DNA of 64,000 bases, taken from the NCBI RefSeq assembly GCF_012396125.1, contig NZ_JAAXOX010000002.1, positions 310,001-374,000 of the forward strand, in the 5' to 3' direction. Numbering within the stretch: the stretch's first letter is position 1; each line of letters starts with the position of its first letter. The notes under the pieces are model-generated. The model ran no database searches, had not been told where the DNA came from, and saw nothing but the letters and a program-made list of their open reading frames with translations. Origin of the DNA: Cellulomonas denverensis (GTDB lineage: Bacteria; Actinomycetota; Actinomycetes; Actinomycetales; Cellulomonadaceae). Positions 1 through 13,415 of this stretch are shown here, piece after piece. The position numbers were made by a program, and so were the translations under genes.

Positions 1-789
1 GATCTCGACGCCGGCCTCCTTCGCCTGGTTCAGGTAGCCCTTGACGGTGTCGACCTGGTCCTCCTCGAGCAGCGAGGAGCCGACCTCGTGGCCCTGGGCC
101 TTGAGGAAGGTGAACATCATGCCGCCGCCGATCAGCAGCTCGTCGGCCTTGGTGATCAGGTTGCCGATCACGCCGAGCTTGTCGGAGACCTTGGCGCCAC
201 CGAGCACGACCACGTAGGGCCGCTCCGGGTCCTCGACGGCCTTGCGCAGCGCCTCGACCTCGGTCAGCACCAGGGTGCCGGCGGCGTGCGGCAGGCGCAG
301 CGCCACGTCGTAGACCGAGGCCTGCTTGCGGTGCACCACACCGAAGCCGTCGGAGACGAAGGCGTCGGCCAGGGCGGCCAGCTCGTCGGCGAGCTCGCCG
401 CGGACCGCGTCGTCCTTGGAGGTCTCGCGGGCGTCGAAGCGGATGTTCTCCAGCAGGGCGATCTGACCGTCCTGCAGCGCGGCGACGGTGGCCTTGGCGG
501 AGTCGCCGACCACGTCACCGGCGAGGGCGACGTCCTGGCCGAGCAGCTCGCCCAGGCGGGCGGCGACCGGGGCCAGGGAGTACTTGGGGTCCGGCTCACC
601 CTTCGGGCGGCCCAGGTGCGCGGTGACGATGACCTTCGCCCCGGCGTCGAGCAGGCGCTTGAGGGTCGGCAGCGCGGCCCGGATCCGGCCGTCGTCGGTG
701 ATGGTGGTGCCGTCCAGCGGGACGTTGAAGTCGGAGCGGACCAGCACGCGCTTGCCGCGCAGGTCGCCCAGGTCGTCGATGGTCTTCAT
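1..789 (-). CDS. pgk: Phosphoglycerate kinase (C-terminus beyond the window)
   Basis: Glycolytic phosphoglycerate kinase, which transfers phosphate between 1,3-bisphosphoglycerate and ADP in the cytoplasm. The visible N-terminal 263 residues carry the substrate-binding motif [10 protein letters not shown] near residue 20, AHLGRPKG near 60, LLENIRF near 115 and the hinge stretch [15 protein letters not shown]. The ATG at 789 is preceded by an AGGAG about 8 nt upstream (reverse complement of ctcct at 797-801). The gene lies downstream of gap on the same strand, in the usual gap-pgk order. The window edge removes the nucleotide-binding C-terminal domain. Family identity is certain from the motifs. 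Confidence 0.97.
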   Translation of the reverse strand, partial: MKTIDDLGDLRGKRVLVRSDFNVPLDGTTITDDGRIRAALPTLKRLLDAGAKVIVTAHLGRPKGEPDPKYSLAPVAARLGELLGQDVALAGDVVGDSAKATVAALQDGQIALLENIRFDARETSKDDAVRGELADELAALADAFVSDGFGVVHRKQASVYDVALRLPHAAGTLVLTEVEALRKAVEDPERPYVVVLGGAKVSDKLGVIGNLITKADELLIGGGMMFTFLKAQGHEVGSSLLEEDQVDTVKGYLNQAKEAGVEI

Positions 790-833
790 GCTGCTTCTCC
801 TAGCGTGCGTGAGATGAGGGGGCCGGACATGCC

Positions 834-878
834 GCGTCCGCGGACACCGGGCCGTGATGACCCGGCATCCGCGGACGC
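834..878 (-). other. Strong stem-loop between gap and pgk
   Basis: An 11-bp perfect inverted repeat (GCGTCCGCGGA / TCCGCGGACGC) encloses a second arm pair, CCGGG / CCCGG, giving one long hairpin in the gap-pgk intercistronic space. There is no U-tract. It could be a partial terminator or an RNA-processing or stability element that sets different gap and pgk levels. The structure is seen directly; the role is inferred. Confidence 0.6.
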
Positions 879-903
879 ATGCAGTTCGACCTGAGGGGGT
901 GCG

Positions 904-1950
<1,047 letters not shown>

Positions 1951-2045
1951 TCATAGCGGTGATGGACTGCGCACGTCGGTGTACGCCACCCGGAAACACC
2001 CCGGTCACGAGTTCTTGACCGGAGCAAGGCCTCCGAATGGTTCAA

Positions 2046-2051
2046 AGCCTA
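2046..2051 (-). promoter_or_regulatory. Candidate -10 box for gap
   Basis: On the minus strand this reads TAGGCT, the same hexamer found before dop and the terC riboswitch in this window. No convincing -35 box is present. It would give gap a leader of roughly 130 nt. Tentative. Confidence 0.3.
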
Positions 2052-2135
2052 TACCCGAGCGGCCGGTGGTGCAGGGACCTAGGTCTGCCAGCGACAACGC
2101 GCCGCGGGGCACCCCGGCGAGGCCGGCGGCAGGGC

Positions 2136-3125
2136 TCAGAGATCGAGCAGATCCGGGCTCAGGCCGGCCTCGGTGTCCGGGATGCCGAGCTCCTGGGCGC
2201 GCTTGTCCGCGGTGGCCAGCAGGCGGCGGATCCGGCCGGCGACCGCGTCCTTGGTCAGCGGCGGATCGGCCAGCTTGCCCAGCTCCTCGAGCGAGGCCTC
2301 CTTGTGTGCCAGCCGCAACTCCCCCGCCTGGCGCAGGTGGGCCGGCAGATCGGCGCCGAGGATCTCGAACGCGCGCTCCACCCGGGCACCGGCAGCGACC
2401 GCGGCACGGGCGGACCGGCGCAGGTTGGCGTCGTCGAAGTTCGCCAGCCGGTTCGCGGTGCCACGCACCTCGCGCCGCACCCGGCGCTCCTCCCAGACCA
2501 GCAGCGCCTCGTGCGCACCCAGCCGGGCCAGCATCGCGGAGATGGCGTCGCCGTCCCGGATCACCACCCGGTCGATGCCGCGGACCTCGCGCGCCTTGGC
2601 CGGGATCTGCATCCGGCGGGCCGCCCCGACCAGGGCGAGCGCCGCCTCCGGACCGGGGCAGGTGACCTCCAGCGAGGACGACCGGCCGGGCTCGGTCAGC
2701 GACCCGTGCGCCAGGAACGCACCGCGCCAGGCGGCCTCGGCCTCGGAGATCCCGGCGGCGACCACCTGCGGCGGCAGGCCCCGGACCGGGCGGCCGCGGT
2801 TGTCCAGCAGGCCGGTCTGGCGGGCCAGCGACTCGCCGTCCTTGACCACCCGCACCACGTAGCGGTTCCCGCGCCGGATGCCGGACCCGGCGACCACGAT
2901 CAGTTCGGACTGGTGCCCGTAGACCTCGGCGACCGCCTGACGCAGCCGGCGGGCGGCCGCGGCGGTGTCCAGCTCGGCCTCGATCACGACCCGGCCGGAG
3001 ATGATGTGCAGCCCCCCGGCGAAGCGCAGCATCGCCGCGACCTCGGACTTGCGGCACGAGGTCTTGTCCACCTGGAGACGAGCGAGTTCGTCCTTCACCT
3101 GTGCCGTCAAAGCCATGGGCGTCAT
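2136..3125 (-). CDS. whiA: WhiA-type DNA-binding regulator
   Basis: Sporulation/cell-division regulator WhiA, 329 residues, the usual size. The N-terminal part is the LAGLIDADG-homing-endonuclease-like domain ([18 protein letters not shown] near residues 37-55). The C-terminal part is the helix-turn-helix region around [18 protein letters not shown] (about 275-292). The ATG at 3125 forms an ATGA overlap with the yvcK stop, which suggests translational coupling. A second ATG three codons later ([14 protein letters not shown]) is the start used by most homologues. It is the last gene of the uvrC-rapZ-yvcK-whiA run. Confidence 0.95.
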   Translation of the reverse strand: MTPMALTAQVKDELARLQVDKTSCRKSEVAAMLRFAGGLHIISGRVVIEAELDTAAAARRLRQAVAEVYGHQSELIVVAGSGIRRGNRYVVRVVKDGESLARQTGLLDNRGRPVRGLPPQVVAAGISEAEAAWRGAFLAHGSLTEPGRSSSLEVTCPGPEAALALVGAARRMQIPAKAREVRGIDRVVIRDGDAISAMLARLGAHEALLVWEERRVRREVRGTANRLANFDDANLRRSARAAVAAGARVERAFEILGADLPAHLRQAGELRLAHKEASLEELGKLADPPLTKDAVAGRIRRLLATADKRAQELGIPDTEAGLSPDLLDL

Positions 3126-4132
3126 CTTGCCATTCCCCGACCGCCACCTGGTCCCGGATGGGTACCGCGCTCCCCCGTTCGTGCAGGTGCGCCCACGTCA
3201 CCCAGGTAGTCCTGCACCACGTCACTGATCGCCGCCGCCAGCCGCAGTGCGTCGTGCCGCGGACTCCCGTCGCCACGCCGCACCTGGCGCAGCAGCAGCC
3301 TGCCGCCGAATCCCTGGGTGCGCTCGATCAGCTCGTCCACGTCCTCCACCGCGCCGGGGTCGGCGATCACCGCGTCCAGGCGCAGGTCAGGGGCGTGTTC
3401 CCGGAGCGCATCTAGGTGTTCACACGGACCCATCCCGGCGGTCTCGGACTCCGGCGACAGGTTCAGCACCACGATCCGGCGGGCCGTGGTGGTCAGCAGC
3501 GCGTCCGCCAGCTCCGGCACCAGCAGGTGCGGGATCACCGAGGTGTACCAGGAGCCCGGGCCGAGCACGACCCAGTCCGCCTCGCGCACCGCCGCCACCG
3601 ACTCGGGCAGGGCCGGCGGGCGCTGCGGGGTGAGCCGGACCTGGGCGATCCGGTCGGTGGTCACCGCCACCCGCGACTGGCCGCGGACCAGGCCGGCACT
3701 GCCGTCCGGGTGCACCACATCAGCCTCGATCGCCAGCGGGACGGCGGCCATCGGCAGCACCCGGCCCTTGGCGTCCAGCAGGCGGCCCACCCAGTCCAGC
3801 CCGTCGACCGTGTCGCCCAGCAGCTCCCACAGCGCGACGATCAACAGGTTGCCGACCGCGTGCTGGTCCAGGTCGCCGGCCGAGGTGAACCGGTGCTGCA
3901 GCACGTCACGCCAGGTGCGGCCCCAGTCGGAGTCCTCGCACAGCGCGGCCAGCGCCATCCGCAGGTCGCCGGGCGGCAGCACGTCCAGCTCGTCCCGCAA
4001 CCGGCCGGAGGAGCCCCCGTCGTCGGCGACCGTGACCACCGCGGTGATCCGGTCGGTCAGCCGGCGCAGCGCGGACAGCGTCGCGCTCAGGCCGTGGCCG
4101 CCGCCGAGTGCGACGAAGGCCGGGGAGGTCAT
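3122..4132 (-). CDS. yvcK: YvcK/CofD-like gluconeogenesis factor
   Basis: Member of the UPF0052 (YvcK/CofD-like) family, 336 residues. In other bacteria it is needed for growth on gluconeogenic carbon sources and for cell shape, and it binds UDP-sugars. The N-terminus has the nucleotide-binding [14 protein letters not shown] (about 8-21), followed by [14 protein letters not shown] and [13 protein letters not shown], then [19 protein letters not shown] near 190. It overlaps whiA by ATGA at its end and rapZ by ATGA at its start, so the three genes are very probably translated from one mRNA. Confidence 0.94.
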   Translation of the reverse strand: MTSPAFVALGGGHGLSATLSALRRLTDRITAVVTVADDGGSSGRLRDELDVLPPGDLRMALAALCEDSDWGRTWRDVLQHRFTSAGDLDQHAVGNLLIVALWELLGDTVDGLDWVGRLLDAKGRVLPMAAVPLAIEADVVHPDGSAGLVRGQSRVAVTTDRIAQVRLTPQRPPALPESVAAVREADWVVLGPGSWYTSVIPHLLVPELADALLTTTARRIVVLNLSPESETAGMGPCEHLDALREHAPDLRLDAVIADPGAVEDVDELIERTQGFGGRLLLRQVRRGDGSPRHDALRLAAAISDVVQDYLGDVGAPARTGERGTHPGPGGGRGMAR

Positions 4133-5073
4133 TCCTTGCCCAGGTCCCGGGCGGCGACGGTCACCCGCTGCCCGCGCTGCCGCAGCCGCTCCGCGATCGC
4201 CTCACTGATCGCCACCGACCGGTGCTTGCCGCCGGTGCAGCCCACCGCGATCGTGACGTAGCGCTTCTCCTCCTCCAGGTAGCCGGCCAGCACCGGCTCC
4301 AGGGCGTCGACATAGCGGTCGACGAAGGTCAGCGCGCCGGGCAGCCCGAGCACGTAGTCGCGCACCGGGGCGTCGCGGCCGGACATGTGCCGCAGCTCGG
4401 TGATCCAGTACGGGTTGGCCAGGAACCGGACGTCCACCACGTGGTCGGCGTCCAGCGGCACGCCGTACTTGAAGCCGAAGGAGGTGATGTTGATCCGCAG
4501 CTCCTCCTCCTCGGAGCCGGCCACCGCCTCCCGGACCAGCCGGCCCAGCTCGTGCACGTTGGTGTCGGAGGAGTCGATCAGCAGGTCGGCGCGCTCCCGG
4601 ATGTCCTGCAGCAGGTCGCGCTCGGCGGTGATCCCGTCGGTGATCCGGCCGTCGCCCTGCAGCGGGTGCGGGCGGCGGACCTGCTCGTACCGGCGGACCA
4701 GCACCTCGTCCGAGGCCTCCAGGAACAGGATCTTGTAGTCCACCCCGGACTCGCGGAGCTGGGCCAGCACCTGCAGCAGGTCGGGGAAGAACTCCCGGCC
4801 GCGCACGTCCACGATCGCGGCCAGCCGCAGGTCCGCGGACGGCGGGGCGCCGTGGGTGAGCATCCCGACCAGGTGGGTGAGCATCTGGGCGGGCAGGTTG
4901 TCGACGACGTACCAGCCCATGTCCTCCAGCACGGCCCCGGCCCGGGTGCGACCGGCCCCGGACATGCCGGTGATGATGATCAGGTGCGGCTCGGTGACGC
5001 GGGGGGCGGTGGTCGCCGCCTCGATCGCGGGGATGCCGTGCGGGACGGTGATCGGCGAGGTCTCGTCGTTCAT
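4129..5073 (-). CDS. rapZ: RapZ-family nucleotide-binding protein
   Basis: RapZ/YvcJ family P-loop protein of 314 residues. In Enterobacteria RapZ is an RNase adapter that binds GlcN6P; in actinobacteria the role is less defined. Walker A is GMSGAGRT at residues 36-43, with Arg where classical loops have Lys, as is usual in this family. Other conserved blocks are MGWYVVDNLPAQML, FLEASDEVLVRRY, RRPHPL and the C-terminal IAVGCTGGKHRSVAI. The ATG at 5073 is chosen because the conserved family start lies about 30 residues downstream and no closer start exists. An ATGA overlap couples it to yvcK. Confidence 0.93.
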   Translation of the reverse strand: MNDETSPITVPHGIPAIEAATTAPRVTEPHLIIITGMSGAGRTRAGAVLEDMGWYVVDNLPAQMLTHLVGMLTHGAPPSADLRLAAIVDVRGREFFPDLLQVLAQLRESGVDYKILFLEASDEVLVRRYEQVRRPHPLQGDGRITDGITAERDLLQDIRERADLLIDSSDTNVHELGRLVREAVAGSEEEELRINITSFGFKYGVPLDADHVVDVRFLANPYWITELRHMSGRDAPVRDYVLGLPGALTFVDRYVDALEPVLAGYLEEEKRYVTIAVGCTGGKHRSVAISEAIAERLRQRGQRVTVAARDLGKE

Positions 5074-5096
5074 GGGTCCAGCATGCCAGTCCCCGG

Positions 5097-7112
5097 TCAC
5101 GACGCCGCCGGGCTGCCGCCCACCGGCGCGGTCGCCGGTCCGGCCAGCGCGTCCGCCACGGCCTGGGCGGTCTTGGGACCCATGCCGGGCACCGCGGCGA
5201 TCTCCGCCACGGTGGCCGCCCGCAGCCGCTTCACCGAGCCGAAGTGCTGCAACAGCTTCGCGGCCCGCGACGGTCCGAGCCCGGGCACGTCGTCCAGCAC
5301 CGAGGCGGTCATCCCCTTGGACCGCTTGCGCCGGTGGGCGGTGATCGCGAACCGGTGCGCCTCGTCCCGCAGCCGCTGCAGCAGGTACAGCCCTTCGGAG
5401 GAACGCTGCAGGATCACCGGGTAGTCGTCGTCCGGCACCCAGACCTCCTCCAGCCGCTTGGCCAGGCCGCACAGGGCGACGTCGTCGATGCCGAGCTCGT
5501 CCAGCGCACGCTTGGCCGCGGCGACCTGCGGCGGGCCACCGTCCACCACCACCAGGTTCGGCGGGTAGGCGAAGCGCTGCGGCTTGCCGGTGGTGGGGTC
5601 GACCGGGCCGCTGCGCACCTCGCCCAGGTCCGCGTCGGCCAGTGCCTCGGCGGTCTGGTGCTCCCCCAGGCCCAGCTCCAGGTCGCCGGCCTTCTCCCGC
5701 TCGGCCAGGTAGCGGCGGAACCGGCGGGTGATCACCTCGTGCATCGCCTCGGTGTCGTCGCGGGCGCCGTCGCCGTCCGCACCCCGGATGGTGAACTGGC
5801 GGTACTCGCTCTTGCGGGCCAGCCCGTCCTCGAACACCACCATCGACGCCACCTGATAGGTGCCCTGGTTGTGCGAGACGTCGTAGCACTCGATCCGCAG
5901 CGGGGCGGACTGCAGCCCGAGCGCCTCCTGGATCTCCTGCAGCGCCTGGGACCGGGTGGTGAGGTCCCCGGCCCGGCGGGTGCGGTGCAGGGCGAGGGCG
6001 TGCTCGGCGTTCTTCTGCACGGTGGCGGCCAGCTCCCGCTTGTCGCCACGCTGCGGGATCCGCACCTGGACCCGCGAGCCGCGCAGCCCGCTGAGCCAGG
6101 CCTGCACCTGGTCCAGGTCGGTGGGCAGGGTCGGCACCAGCACCTCGCGCGGGACGGCGCCGGTCACCCCGGGCTCGGCCTCGCCATAGACCTGCTGCAG
6201 CAGGCGCTCGACCAGCTCGGCGTCGGTGACGTCCTCGACCTTCTCCACCACCCAGCCGCGCTGGCCGCGGATCCGGCCGTCCCGGACGTGGAACACCTGG
6301 ACCGCGGCCTCCAGCTCGTCGCCGGCCAGCGCGAAGATGTCCGCGTCCGTGCCGTCGGAGAGCACCACGGCGTTCTTCTCGGTTGCCCGCTCCAGGGCCG
6401 CGATGTCGTCCCGGAGCCGGGCCGCCCGCTCGAAGTCGAGTTCCGCCGCCGCCTCCTTCATCCGGGCGGTCAGCCGGCGGGTGAACCGGGCGGTGTCGCC
6501 GGCCATGAAGTCGGCGAACTCCTCGGCCAGGACGTGGTGGTCCTCCTGGCTGATCCGGCCCACGCACGGGGCCGAGCACTTGTCGATGTAGCCGAGCAGG
6601 CACGGGCGGCCCTGCTGGGCGGCGCGCTTGAACACCCCGGCCGAACAGGTCCGCACCGGGAACACCCGCAGCAACAGGTCCACCGTCTCCCGGATCGCCC
6701 AGGCGTGCGCGTAGGGGCCGAAGTACCGGGTGCCGGGCCGCTTGGCGCCGCGCATCACCTGCACCCGGGGGAACTTCTCGGCCAGGGTGACCGCCAGGTA
6801 CGGGTAGGACTTGTCGTCCCGGTACTTCACGTTGAACCGCGGGTCGTACTCCTTGATCCAGGAGTACTCCAGCGCCAGGGACTCCACCTCGGTGCCGACC
6901 ACGGTCCACTGCACCGACGCCGCGGTGGTCACCATCGCCTGGGTCCGCGGGTGCAGGCCCGCCACGTCCTGGAAGTAGGAGTTCAGCCGCTGCCGCAGGC
7001 TCTTCGCCTTGCCGACGTAGATCACCCGGCCGTGCTCGTCGCGGAACCGGTACACCCCGGGCTGGTCCGGGATCTCCCCGGGCGCGGGACGGTAGGTCGC
7101 GGGATCAGCCAT
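5097..7112 (-). CDS. uvrC: Excinuclease ABC subunit C
   Basis: Nucleotide-excision-repair endonuclease that makes the 3' and 5' incisions around UvrB-bound lesions; 671 residues. Domains in order: GIY-YIG nuclease ([20 protein letters not shown], about 18-37), UVR helical hairpin binding UvrB ([19 protein letters not shown], about 215-233), UvrC RNase H-like nuclease ([12 protein letters not shown] near 400, [10 protein letters not shown] near 505), and C-terminal helix-hairpin-helix ([13 protein letters not shown] and [12 protein letters not shown]). The ATG at 7112 is preferred over a start 10 codons upstream because a TACCCT box lies 7 nt before it and homologues begin MADP. First gene of the uvrC-rapZ-yvcK-whiA run and divergent from osmC. 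Confidence 0.97.
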   Translation of the reverse strand: MADPATYRPAPGEIPDQPGVYRFRDEHGRVIYVGKAKSLRQRLNSYFQDVAGLHPRTQAMVTTAASVQWTVVGTEVESLALEYSWIKEYDPRFNVKYRDDKSYPYLAVTLAEKFPRVQVMRGAKRPGTRYFGPYAHAWAIRETVDLLLRVFPVRTCSAGVFKRAAQQGRPCLLGYIDKCSAPCVGRISQEDHHVLAEEFADFMAGDTARFTRRLTARMKEAAAELDFERAARLRDDIAALERATEKNAVVLSDGTDADIFALAGDELEAAVQVFHVRDGRIRGQRGWVVEKVEDVTDAELVERLLQQVYGEAEPGVTGAVPREVLVPTLPTDLDQVQAWLSGLRGSRVQVRIPQRGDKRELAATVQKNAEHALALHRTRRAGDLTTRSQALQEIQEALGLQSAPLRIECYDVSHNQGTYQVASMVVFEDGLARKSEYRQFTIRGADGDGARDDTEAMHEVITRRFRRYLAEREKAGDLELGLGEHQTAEALADADLGEVRSGPVDPTTGKPQRFAYPPNLVVVDGGPPQVAAAKRALDELGIDDVALCGLAKRLEEVWVPDDDYPVILQRSSEGLYLLQRLRDEAHRFAITAHRRKRSKGMTASVLDDVPGLGPSRAAKLLQHFGSVKRLRAATVAEIAAVPGMGPKTAQAVADALAGPATAPVGGSPAAS

Positions 7113-7119
7113 GACGACG

Positions 7120-7125
7120 AGGGTA
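7120..7125 (-). promoter_or_regulatory. Leaderless -10 box of uvrC
   Basis: The minus strand reads TACCCT, then 7 nt, then the uvrC ATG. No Shine-Dalgarno is visible. The spacing places the expected transcription start on or next to the start codon. Confidence 0.6.
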
Positions 7126-7177
7126 ATCAGCGCCGCCGACATCGCCGCACCGCCGGGCAGTGTCCTGCGCCACCCTC

Positions 7178-7183
7178 TACCGT
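7178..7183 (+). promoter_or_regulatory. Leaderless -10 box of the OsmC gene
   Basis: TACCGT followed by 6 nt and then ATG at 7190, with no Shine-Dalgarno. This fits a leaderless transcript and selects the 7190 start over the upstream GTG at 7160. Confidence 0.6.
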
Positions 7184-7189
7184 GACGCC

Positions 7190-7684
7190 ATGGGGCTGCT
7201 GCACACCTACGACGTGGACCTGGTCTGGACCGGTGCCGGCGAGCACGGCACCGCCGGGTACACCGCCTACTCCCGCGACCACGAGGTGCTGGTCGAAGGC
7301 AAGCCGGCGCTGCTCGGCTCCGCGGACGCGGCCTTCCGCGGCGACCCGGCCCGGCACAACCCGGAGGACCTGCTGGTCGCCTCGCTCGCCCAGTGCCACA
7401 TGCTCTGGTTCCTGCACCTGGCCGGCGCCGACGGACTGGTGGTGGTCGACTACGCCGACCGCGCCACCGGCACCATGCGGGTGGAGGCCGCCGGGCACGG
7501 CAGCTTCACCGAGGTGGTGCTCCGGCCCCGGGTCCGGCTGCGCGGCGACCTGACCCCCGGCGAGGAGCTCGACCACCGCCTGGCCGGACTGCACCACCGC
7601 GCGCACGACCACTGCTTCATCGCCCGGTCGGTCAACTTCCCGGTGCTCGCCGAACCGGCACCCGCGGTGGTCACCGCCGGCTGA
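7190..7684 (+). CDS. OsmC-family peroxiredoxin-like protein
   Basis: OsmC/Ohr-superfamily protein of 164 residues, expected to reduce organic or inorganic peroxides using a cysteine pair. The two conserved cysteines are present: Cys69 in [13 protein letters not shown], at the start of the central helix, and Cys142 in [11 protein letters not shown]. The motif [14 protein letters not shown] is diagnostic of the family. An in-frame extension to 7160 exists but is not supported by the promoter spacing. Divergent from uvrC with a 77-bp spacer. The substrate (hydroperoxide type) cannot be told from sequence. Confidence 0.9.
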   Translation: MGLLHTYDVDLVWTGAGEHGTAGYTAYSRDHEVLVEGKPALLGSADAAFRGDPARHNPEDLLVASLAQCHMLWFLHLAGADGLVVVDYADRATGTMRVEAAGHGSFTEVVLRPRVRLRGDLTPGEELDHRLAGLHHRAHDHCFIARSVNFPVLAEPAPAVVTAG

Positions 7685-7934
7685 GACCGTCTGCGCCACG
7701 CCGACGGAGCTGGCACGCCGAGGTTCGTCCGACCGCACGAGCGCGGCTGTGGACGTTGTCCCATCACACAACCGGGACCGCTCCAGGGGTGCTCCGTGCC
7801 CTCCCACCAGCGCCGACGGCCCGTGAATGCGCGCCGGCACGGCACGGACGGCCCACAGGAGGCCCTCCCCGAGCACCTACCATTTCCTGGGCCCGAACAC
7901 CCTCCGGGCTGCACTGTGATGTGAGGAGATGTTG

Positions 7935-8525
7935 ATGTTCAGGAACGACGGCGGGCAGCAGCCCACCGCCACGCCGGGCACCGCGCAGGCGGGGGCGACC
8001 CCCACCGCCGGACGTGCCCGTTCGCACCGCCGGGGACTGGCCGCCGCCGCCCTCGCGCTGGGCGCGCTGCTGCTGGCCGGTTGCGCCAGTGGCACCGCCA
8101 CCGCCGAGAGCAGCGAGACCAGCTCCACCACCAGCACCGAGGACCTGGCCACCACGTACGCGGCACGCTGCGCCGACGACGACATGGCCGGCTGCGACAT
8201 GCTGACCTACTACGCCGAGGAGGGCACGGCGGACATGGAGCTCGCCGAGACCTGCAACGGCAAGGGCGACCGCGAGACCTCCGGTGACTGCGCCACCCTG
8301 GCGCAGGACCTGGCGAAGTCGCTGAAGTACGGCGACGACACCGAGCTCGACGCCCTGTACGACACCTGCGGCACCGGCGACCTGGCCGCCTGCGACCAGC
8401 TCTACTTCGCCGCGCCCATCCCGATCGCGCTGGACTCCGAGTACCGGGACTTCGCCGCCACCTGCGGCGGGACCCAGTCGGAGAACGAGTTCGGTGGCAT
8501 GTGCGTGGAGAACGCCGCCGCCTGA
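7935..8525 (+). CDS. Lipoprotein with two four-cysteine repeats (family member A)
   Basis: Not assigned to any named family that I recognise. 196 residues: a 34-residue hydrophilic N-terminus, then a lipoprotein signal (AAAALALGALLLAGC) with lipobox cysteine at residue 50, so the mature protein is probably lipid-anchored outside the cell. The unusually long n-region is odd for a signal peptide. A Ser/Thr/Glu linker leads to two repeat units. Unit 1 has cysteines in ARC, GCD, ETC and GDC; unit 2 has YGDDTELDALYDTC, AACDQLY, ATCGG and MCV. The same unit recurs in the genes at 8754, 13416, 16895 and 18259. ATG 7935 is chosen because AGGAG (7924-7928) is 6 nt upstream; the ATG at 7929 abuts it. 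Followed by its own terminator. Confidence 0.8.
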   Translation: MFRNDGGQQPTATPGTAQAGATPTAGRARSHRRGLAAAALALGALLLAGCASGTATAESSETSSTTSTEDLATTYAARCADDDMAGCDMLTYYAEEGTADMELAETCNGKGDRETSGDCATLAQDLAKSLKYGDDTELDALYDTCGTGDLAACDQLYFAAPIPIALDSEYRDFAATCGGTQSENEFGGMCVENAAA

Positions 8526-8541
8526 CCCGGTCCACCCGCAC

Positions 8542-8576
8542 CGAAGGCCCCCGGATCCTCGATCCCGGGGCCTTCG
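8542..8576 (+). terminator. Intrinsic-terminator-like hairpin after member A
   Basis: CGAAGGCCCC pairs with GGGGCCTTCG, with an inner GGATC/GATCC stem separated by a C-C mismatch. It starts 17 nt after the stop codon. No long U-tract follows, which is common in very GC-rich genomes. Confidence 0.75.
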
Positions 8577-8753
8577 TGCTGTCCACCCTCCACCCCGGCC
8601 CGCACCCCCCAATCGGGCCCTCGCCTCACTCAACGTCACCCCCTGCGCACGCAACCTGCACCGGACGAACCCGAACCACGCGCCCACGGCCCTAGCGTCC
8701 AGCGCATCCGGGCCCCGCCACCCGGCCGGGGCCGCCGACGCGAGGAAGAACCG

Positions 8754-10199
8754 ATGACTGACCGGAACGACGGACCGACCCCACCCGAGACCCCCGGCGA
8801 ACCGGGTGCGGCTCCGCCGCCGGAGCCGGACGCGGGGGCGAGCGAGGCGGTGGGCCCGGGACCGGGGGCCCCGGTGCCGGGCGGGTCGTATCCCGCGGGC
8901 GGGTCGTACCCCGGCCCGGGTCTGTCGTACCCCACGGGCGAGTCCTACCCCGGCCCGGGTCAGCCGGGGCCGCCCGGGAGCACGGGCCCCACCGGGCAGC
9001 CCTACCCGTCGGCCGCGGATCAGCCTGGTCCGGCCACCGGTGCCTCGCCCCTGGAGCAGCCGCAGACCGGGGCCGCCTACCCGCCCGGCCAGTCTTACCC
9101 GGGCCAGCCCTACCCGGGTCAGCCCTTCGCCTCGGGTCAGCCCCCGCAGTCCGACGGGGCCTACCCGCCCGGCGAGCCCTCGCAGCCCGACGGCGCCTAC
9201 CCGCCGGGCCAGCCCTACCCGCCCTACCAGCCCGGCGAGCCCTACCCGCCCTACCAGCCCCACCCGCAGGCGCCGGCCGGGGCGACCGACTCGGTGTCGA
9301 TCGGCGCGCTGGTCACCGGGGTACTGGGCGGCGGGGTGATCGCCCTGGTGCTCGGCATCCTGGGACTGCGCCGCACCGCGAACGGGGCGCGGCGGGGCCG
9401 TGGCCTGGCGATCGCCGGGACCGTGCTCGGCGGGGTCGGCATCCTGGTGTGGCTCCTGGTGGTGGTGCTGGTGGCTACGGCGGGGAGCCGGAACGCGAAC
9501 GACCGGTACGTCGATGCCTGGACCGCCTCGAACCAGGAGACCATCGACACGTATGCCGACGGGTGCCGCGACGGGGACATGTCGGACTGCGACTCGTTGT
9601 GGATCTGGGCGGAGCCGGACAGCGAGGAGGAGGCGCTGGCCGAGAGCTGCAACGGGCTCGGCGACCGGGAGGAGTACGGCAGCTGCTACTCCCTCGGCCG
9701 GGAGCTGGAGACGGCGACCGCCTACGGTGACGACGCCGAGCTGGACGGGCTGTACGACTCCTGCCGGGGCGGCGACATGGCCGCCTGCGACGACCTTTAC
9801 TTCCAGGCGCCCTACAGCTCGGGTACGTCCGAGTACAGGGAGTTCGGTTCCACCTGCGGCGGCACGGCCGACGCGGACGACGGCTCCGGGTGGTGCGAGT
9901 ACCAGGCGACCTACGGGGAGCCGGAGGATGCCGCGGTGCCCGAGGAGGAGATGACGCTGGAGCAGGCGCAGGCCCGGCTGGACCTGATGCAGGTCCTGAT
10001 CGACGCGGTCGCCTCCCCGGAGGCGAGCCAGAACTATGGCGACAACTATCTGCTGGACTCGATGTGGGACCAGTGCGCGGCCGGTGACGACAACCAGTGC
10101 GCGTTGCTCTACCTGACCTCCCCGGAGGGCAGCACGTACCGGGCGCACGCCCAGAGCTGTGGTGGCCGGGGCGCGCAGCCGCTGGTGTGCGGGCCCTGA
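8754..10199 (+). CDS. DUF4190-like membrane protein with three four-cysteine repeats (member B)
   Basis: 481 residues in three parts. Residues 1-180 are disordered, rich in Pro/Gly/Tyr with many YPPGQ/YPGQP copies, and predicted cytoplasmic. Residues about 182-243 are two hydrophobic helices (GALVTGVLGGGVIALVLGIL and LAIAGTVLGGVGILVWLL) with a basic loop GLRRTANGARRGRG, as in DUF4190. The remainder is an extracytoplasmic acidic region with three four-cysteine units: unit 1 GCRDGDMSDCDSL...SCNG...SCY, unit 2 LYDSCRGGDMAACDDLY...TCGG...WC, unit 3 MWDQCAAGDDNQC...SCGG...VC. Start supported by AGGAAG upstream of ATG 8754. A TAGCGT box at 8693-8698 is a candidate -10. Function unknown; an envelope role (sensing or binding) is inference. 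Confidence 0.8.
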   Translation: MTDRNDGPTPPETPGEPGAAPPPEPDAGASEAVGPGPGAPVPGGSYPAGGSYPGPGLSYPTGESYPGPGQPGPPGSTGPTGQPYPSAADQPGPATGASPLEQPQTGAAYPPGQSYPGQPYPGQPFASGQPPQSDGAYPPGEPSQPDGAYPPGQPYPPYQPGEPYPPYQPHPQAPAGATDSVSIGALVTGVLGGGVIALVLGILGLRRTANGARRGRGLAIAGTVLGGVGILVWLLVVVLVATAGSRNANDRYVDAWTASNQETIDTYADGCRDGDMSDCDSLWIWAEPDSEEEALAESCNGLGDREEYGSCYSLGRELETATAYGDDAELDGLYDSCRGGDMAACDDLYFQAPYSSGTSEYREFGSTCGGTADADDGSGWCEYQATYGEPEDAAVPEEEMTLEQAQARLDLMQVLIDAVASPEASQNYGDNYLLDSMWDQCAAGDDNQCALLYLTSPEGSTYRAHAQSCGGRGAQPLVCGP

Positions 10200-10205
10200 G
10201 CCCGG

Positions 10206-10250
10206 ACGACGAACGGCCCGCCACCTCGCTGGTGGCGGGCCGTCCGTCGT
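10206..10250. terminator. Bidirectional terminator between member B and uvrA
   Basis: A 13-bp perfect stem ACGGCCCGCCACC/GGTGGCGGGCCGT (loop TCGCT) is extended outside by ACGACG/CGTCGT after one mismatch. It lies exactly between two convergent genes and can serve both. Confidence 0.88.
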
Positions 10251-10253
10251 GCC

Positions 10254-13115
<2,862 letters not shown>

Positions 13116-13122
13116 GCCGAGC

Positions 13123-13128
13123 ATCGTA
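13123..13128 (-). promoter_or_regulatory. Leaderless -10 box of uvrA
   Basis: The minus strand reads TACGAT, 7 nt before the GTG at 13115, with no Shine-Dalgarno. The LexA box at 13146-13161 covers the expected -35 position. Confidence 0.55.
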
Positions 13129-13145
13129 AGGCGCGGCACCGACAT

Positions 13146-13161
13146 TCGCACACCCGTTCGA
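13146..13161 (-). promoter_or_regulatory. LexA (SOS) box upstream of uvrA
   Basis: The minus strand reads TCGAACGGGTGTGCGA. The actinobacterial LexA operator is TCGAAC-N4-GTTCGA, so 11 of the 12 defined bases match, with one mismatch in the right half. Its position overlaps the -35 element of the inferred uvrA promoter, the standard place for repression. It is the only such site I found next to the three uvr genes. Confidence 0.72.
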
Positions 13162-13415
13162 ACGGTGCCCTCGGTCACGACCCCTCAGCCGCGCCACTCA
13201 CGCCGTGCCGCGCCGCCACCGCATGCCTGCGCCCGGCACCGGAGTGTCTGGGTCCGGCCACTCAGACGGTTGCCCCGGATCACCCGCGCGACCGCGGGAA
13301 TCACTCAACTCGGCGCAGCCGCGACCCGAACGGCAGGAGCCCCGGTGTGACCTGGCTAACGTGCCAGCGGCCGGTGCTGCCGGTCCGACCCTCGATCCCC
13401 CAGGAGAACGTCCGC

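Noticed and set aside
4129..6909. Minus-strand extension of rapZ to 926 codons
   Set aside because: The added sequence is the uvrC coding region read in another frame. The true rapZ start is ATG 5073.
7685..7934. Possible small gene between osmC and member A
   Set aside because: No frame with start signal or domain; likely only promoter and leader sequence of member A.
13154..13163. GTTCGAAC palindrome upstream of uvrA as the LexA site itself
   Set aside because: The 8-bp palindrome only overlaps the left half-site. The full 16-bp operator at 13146-13161 fits the SOS consensus better.
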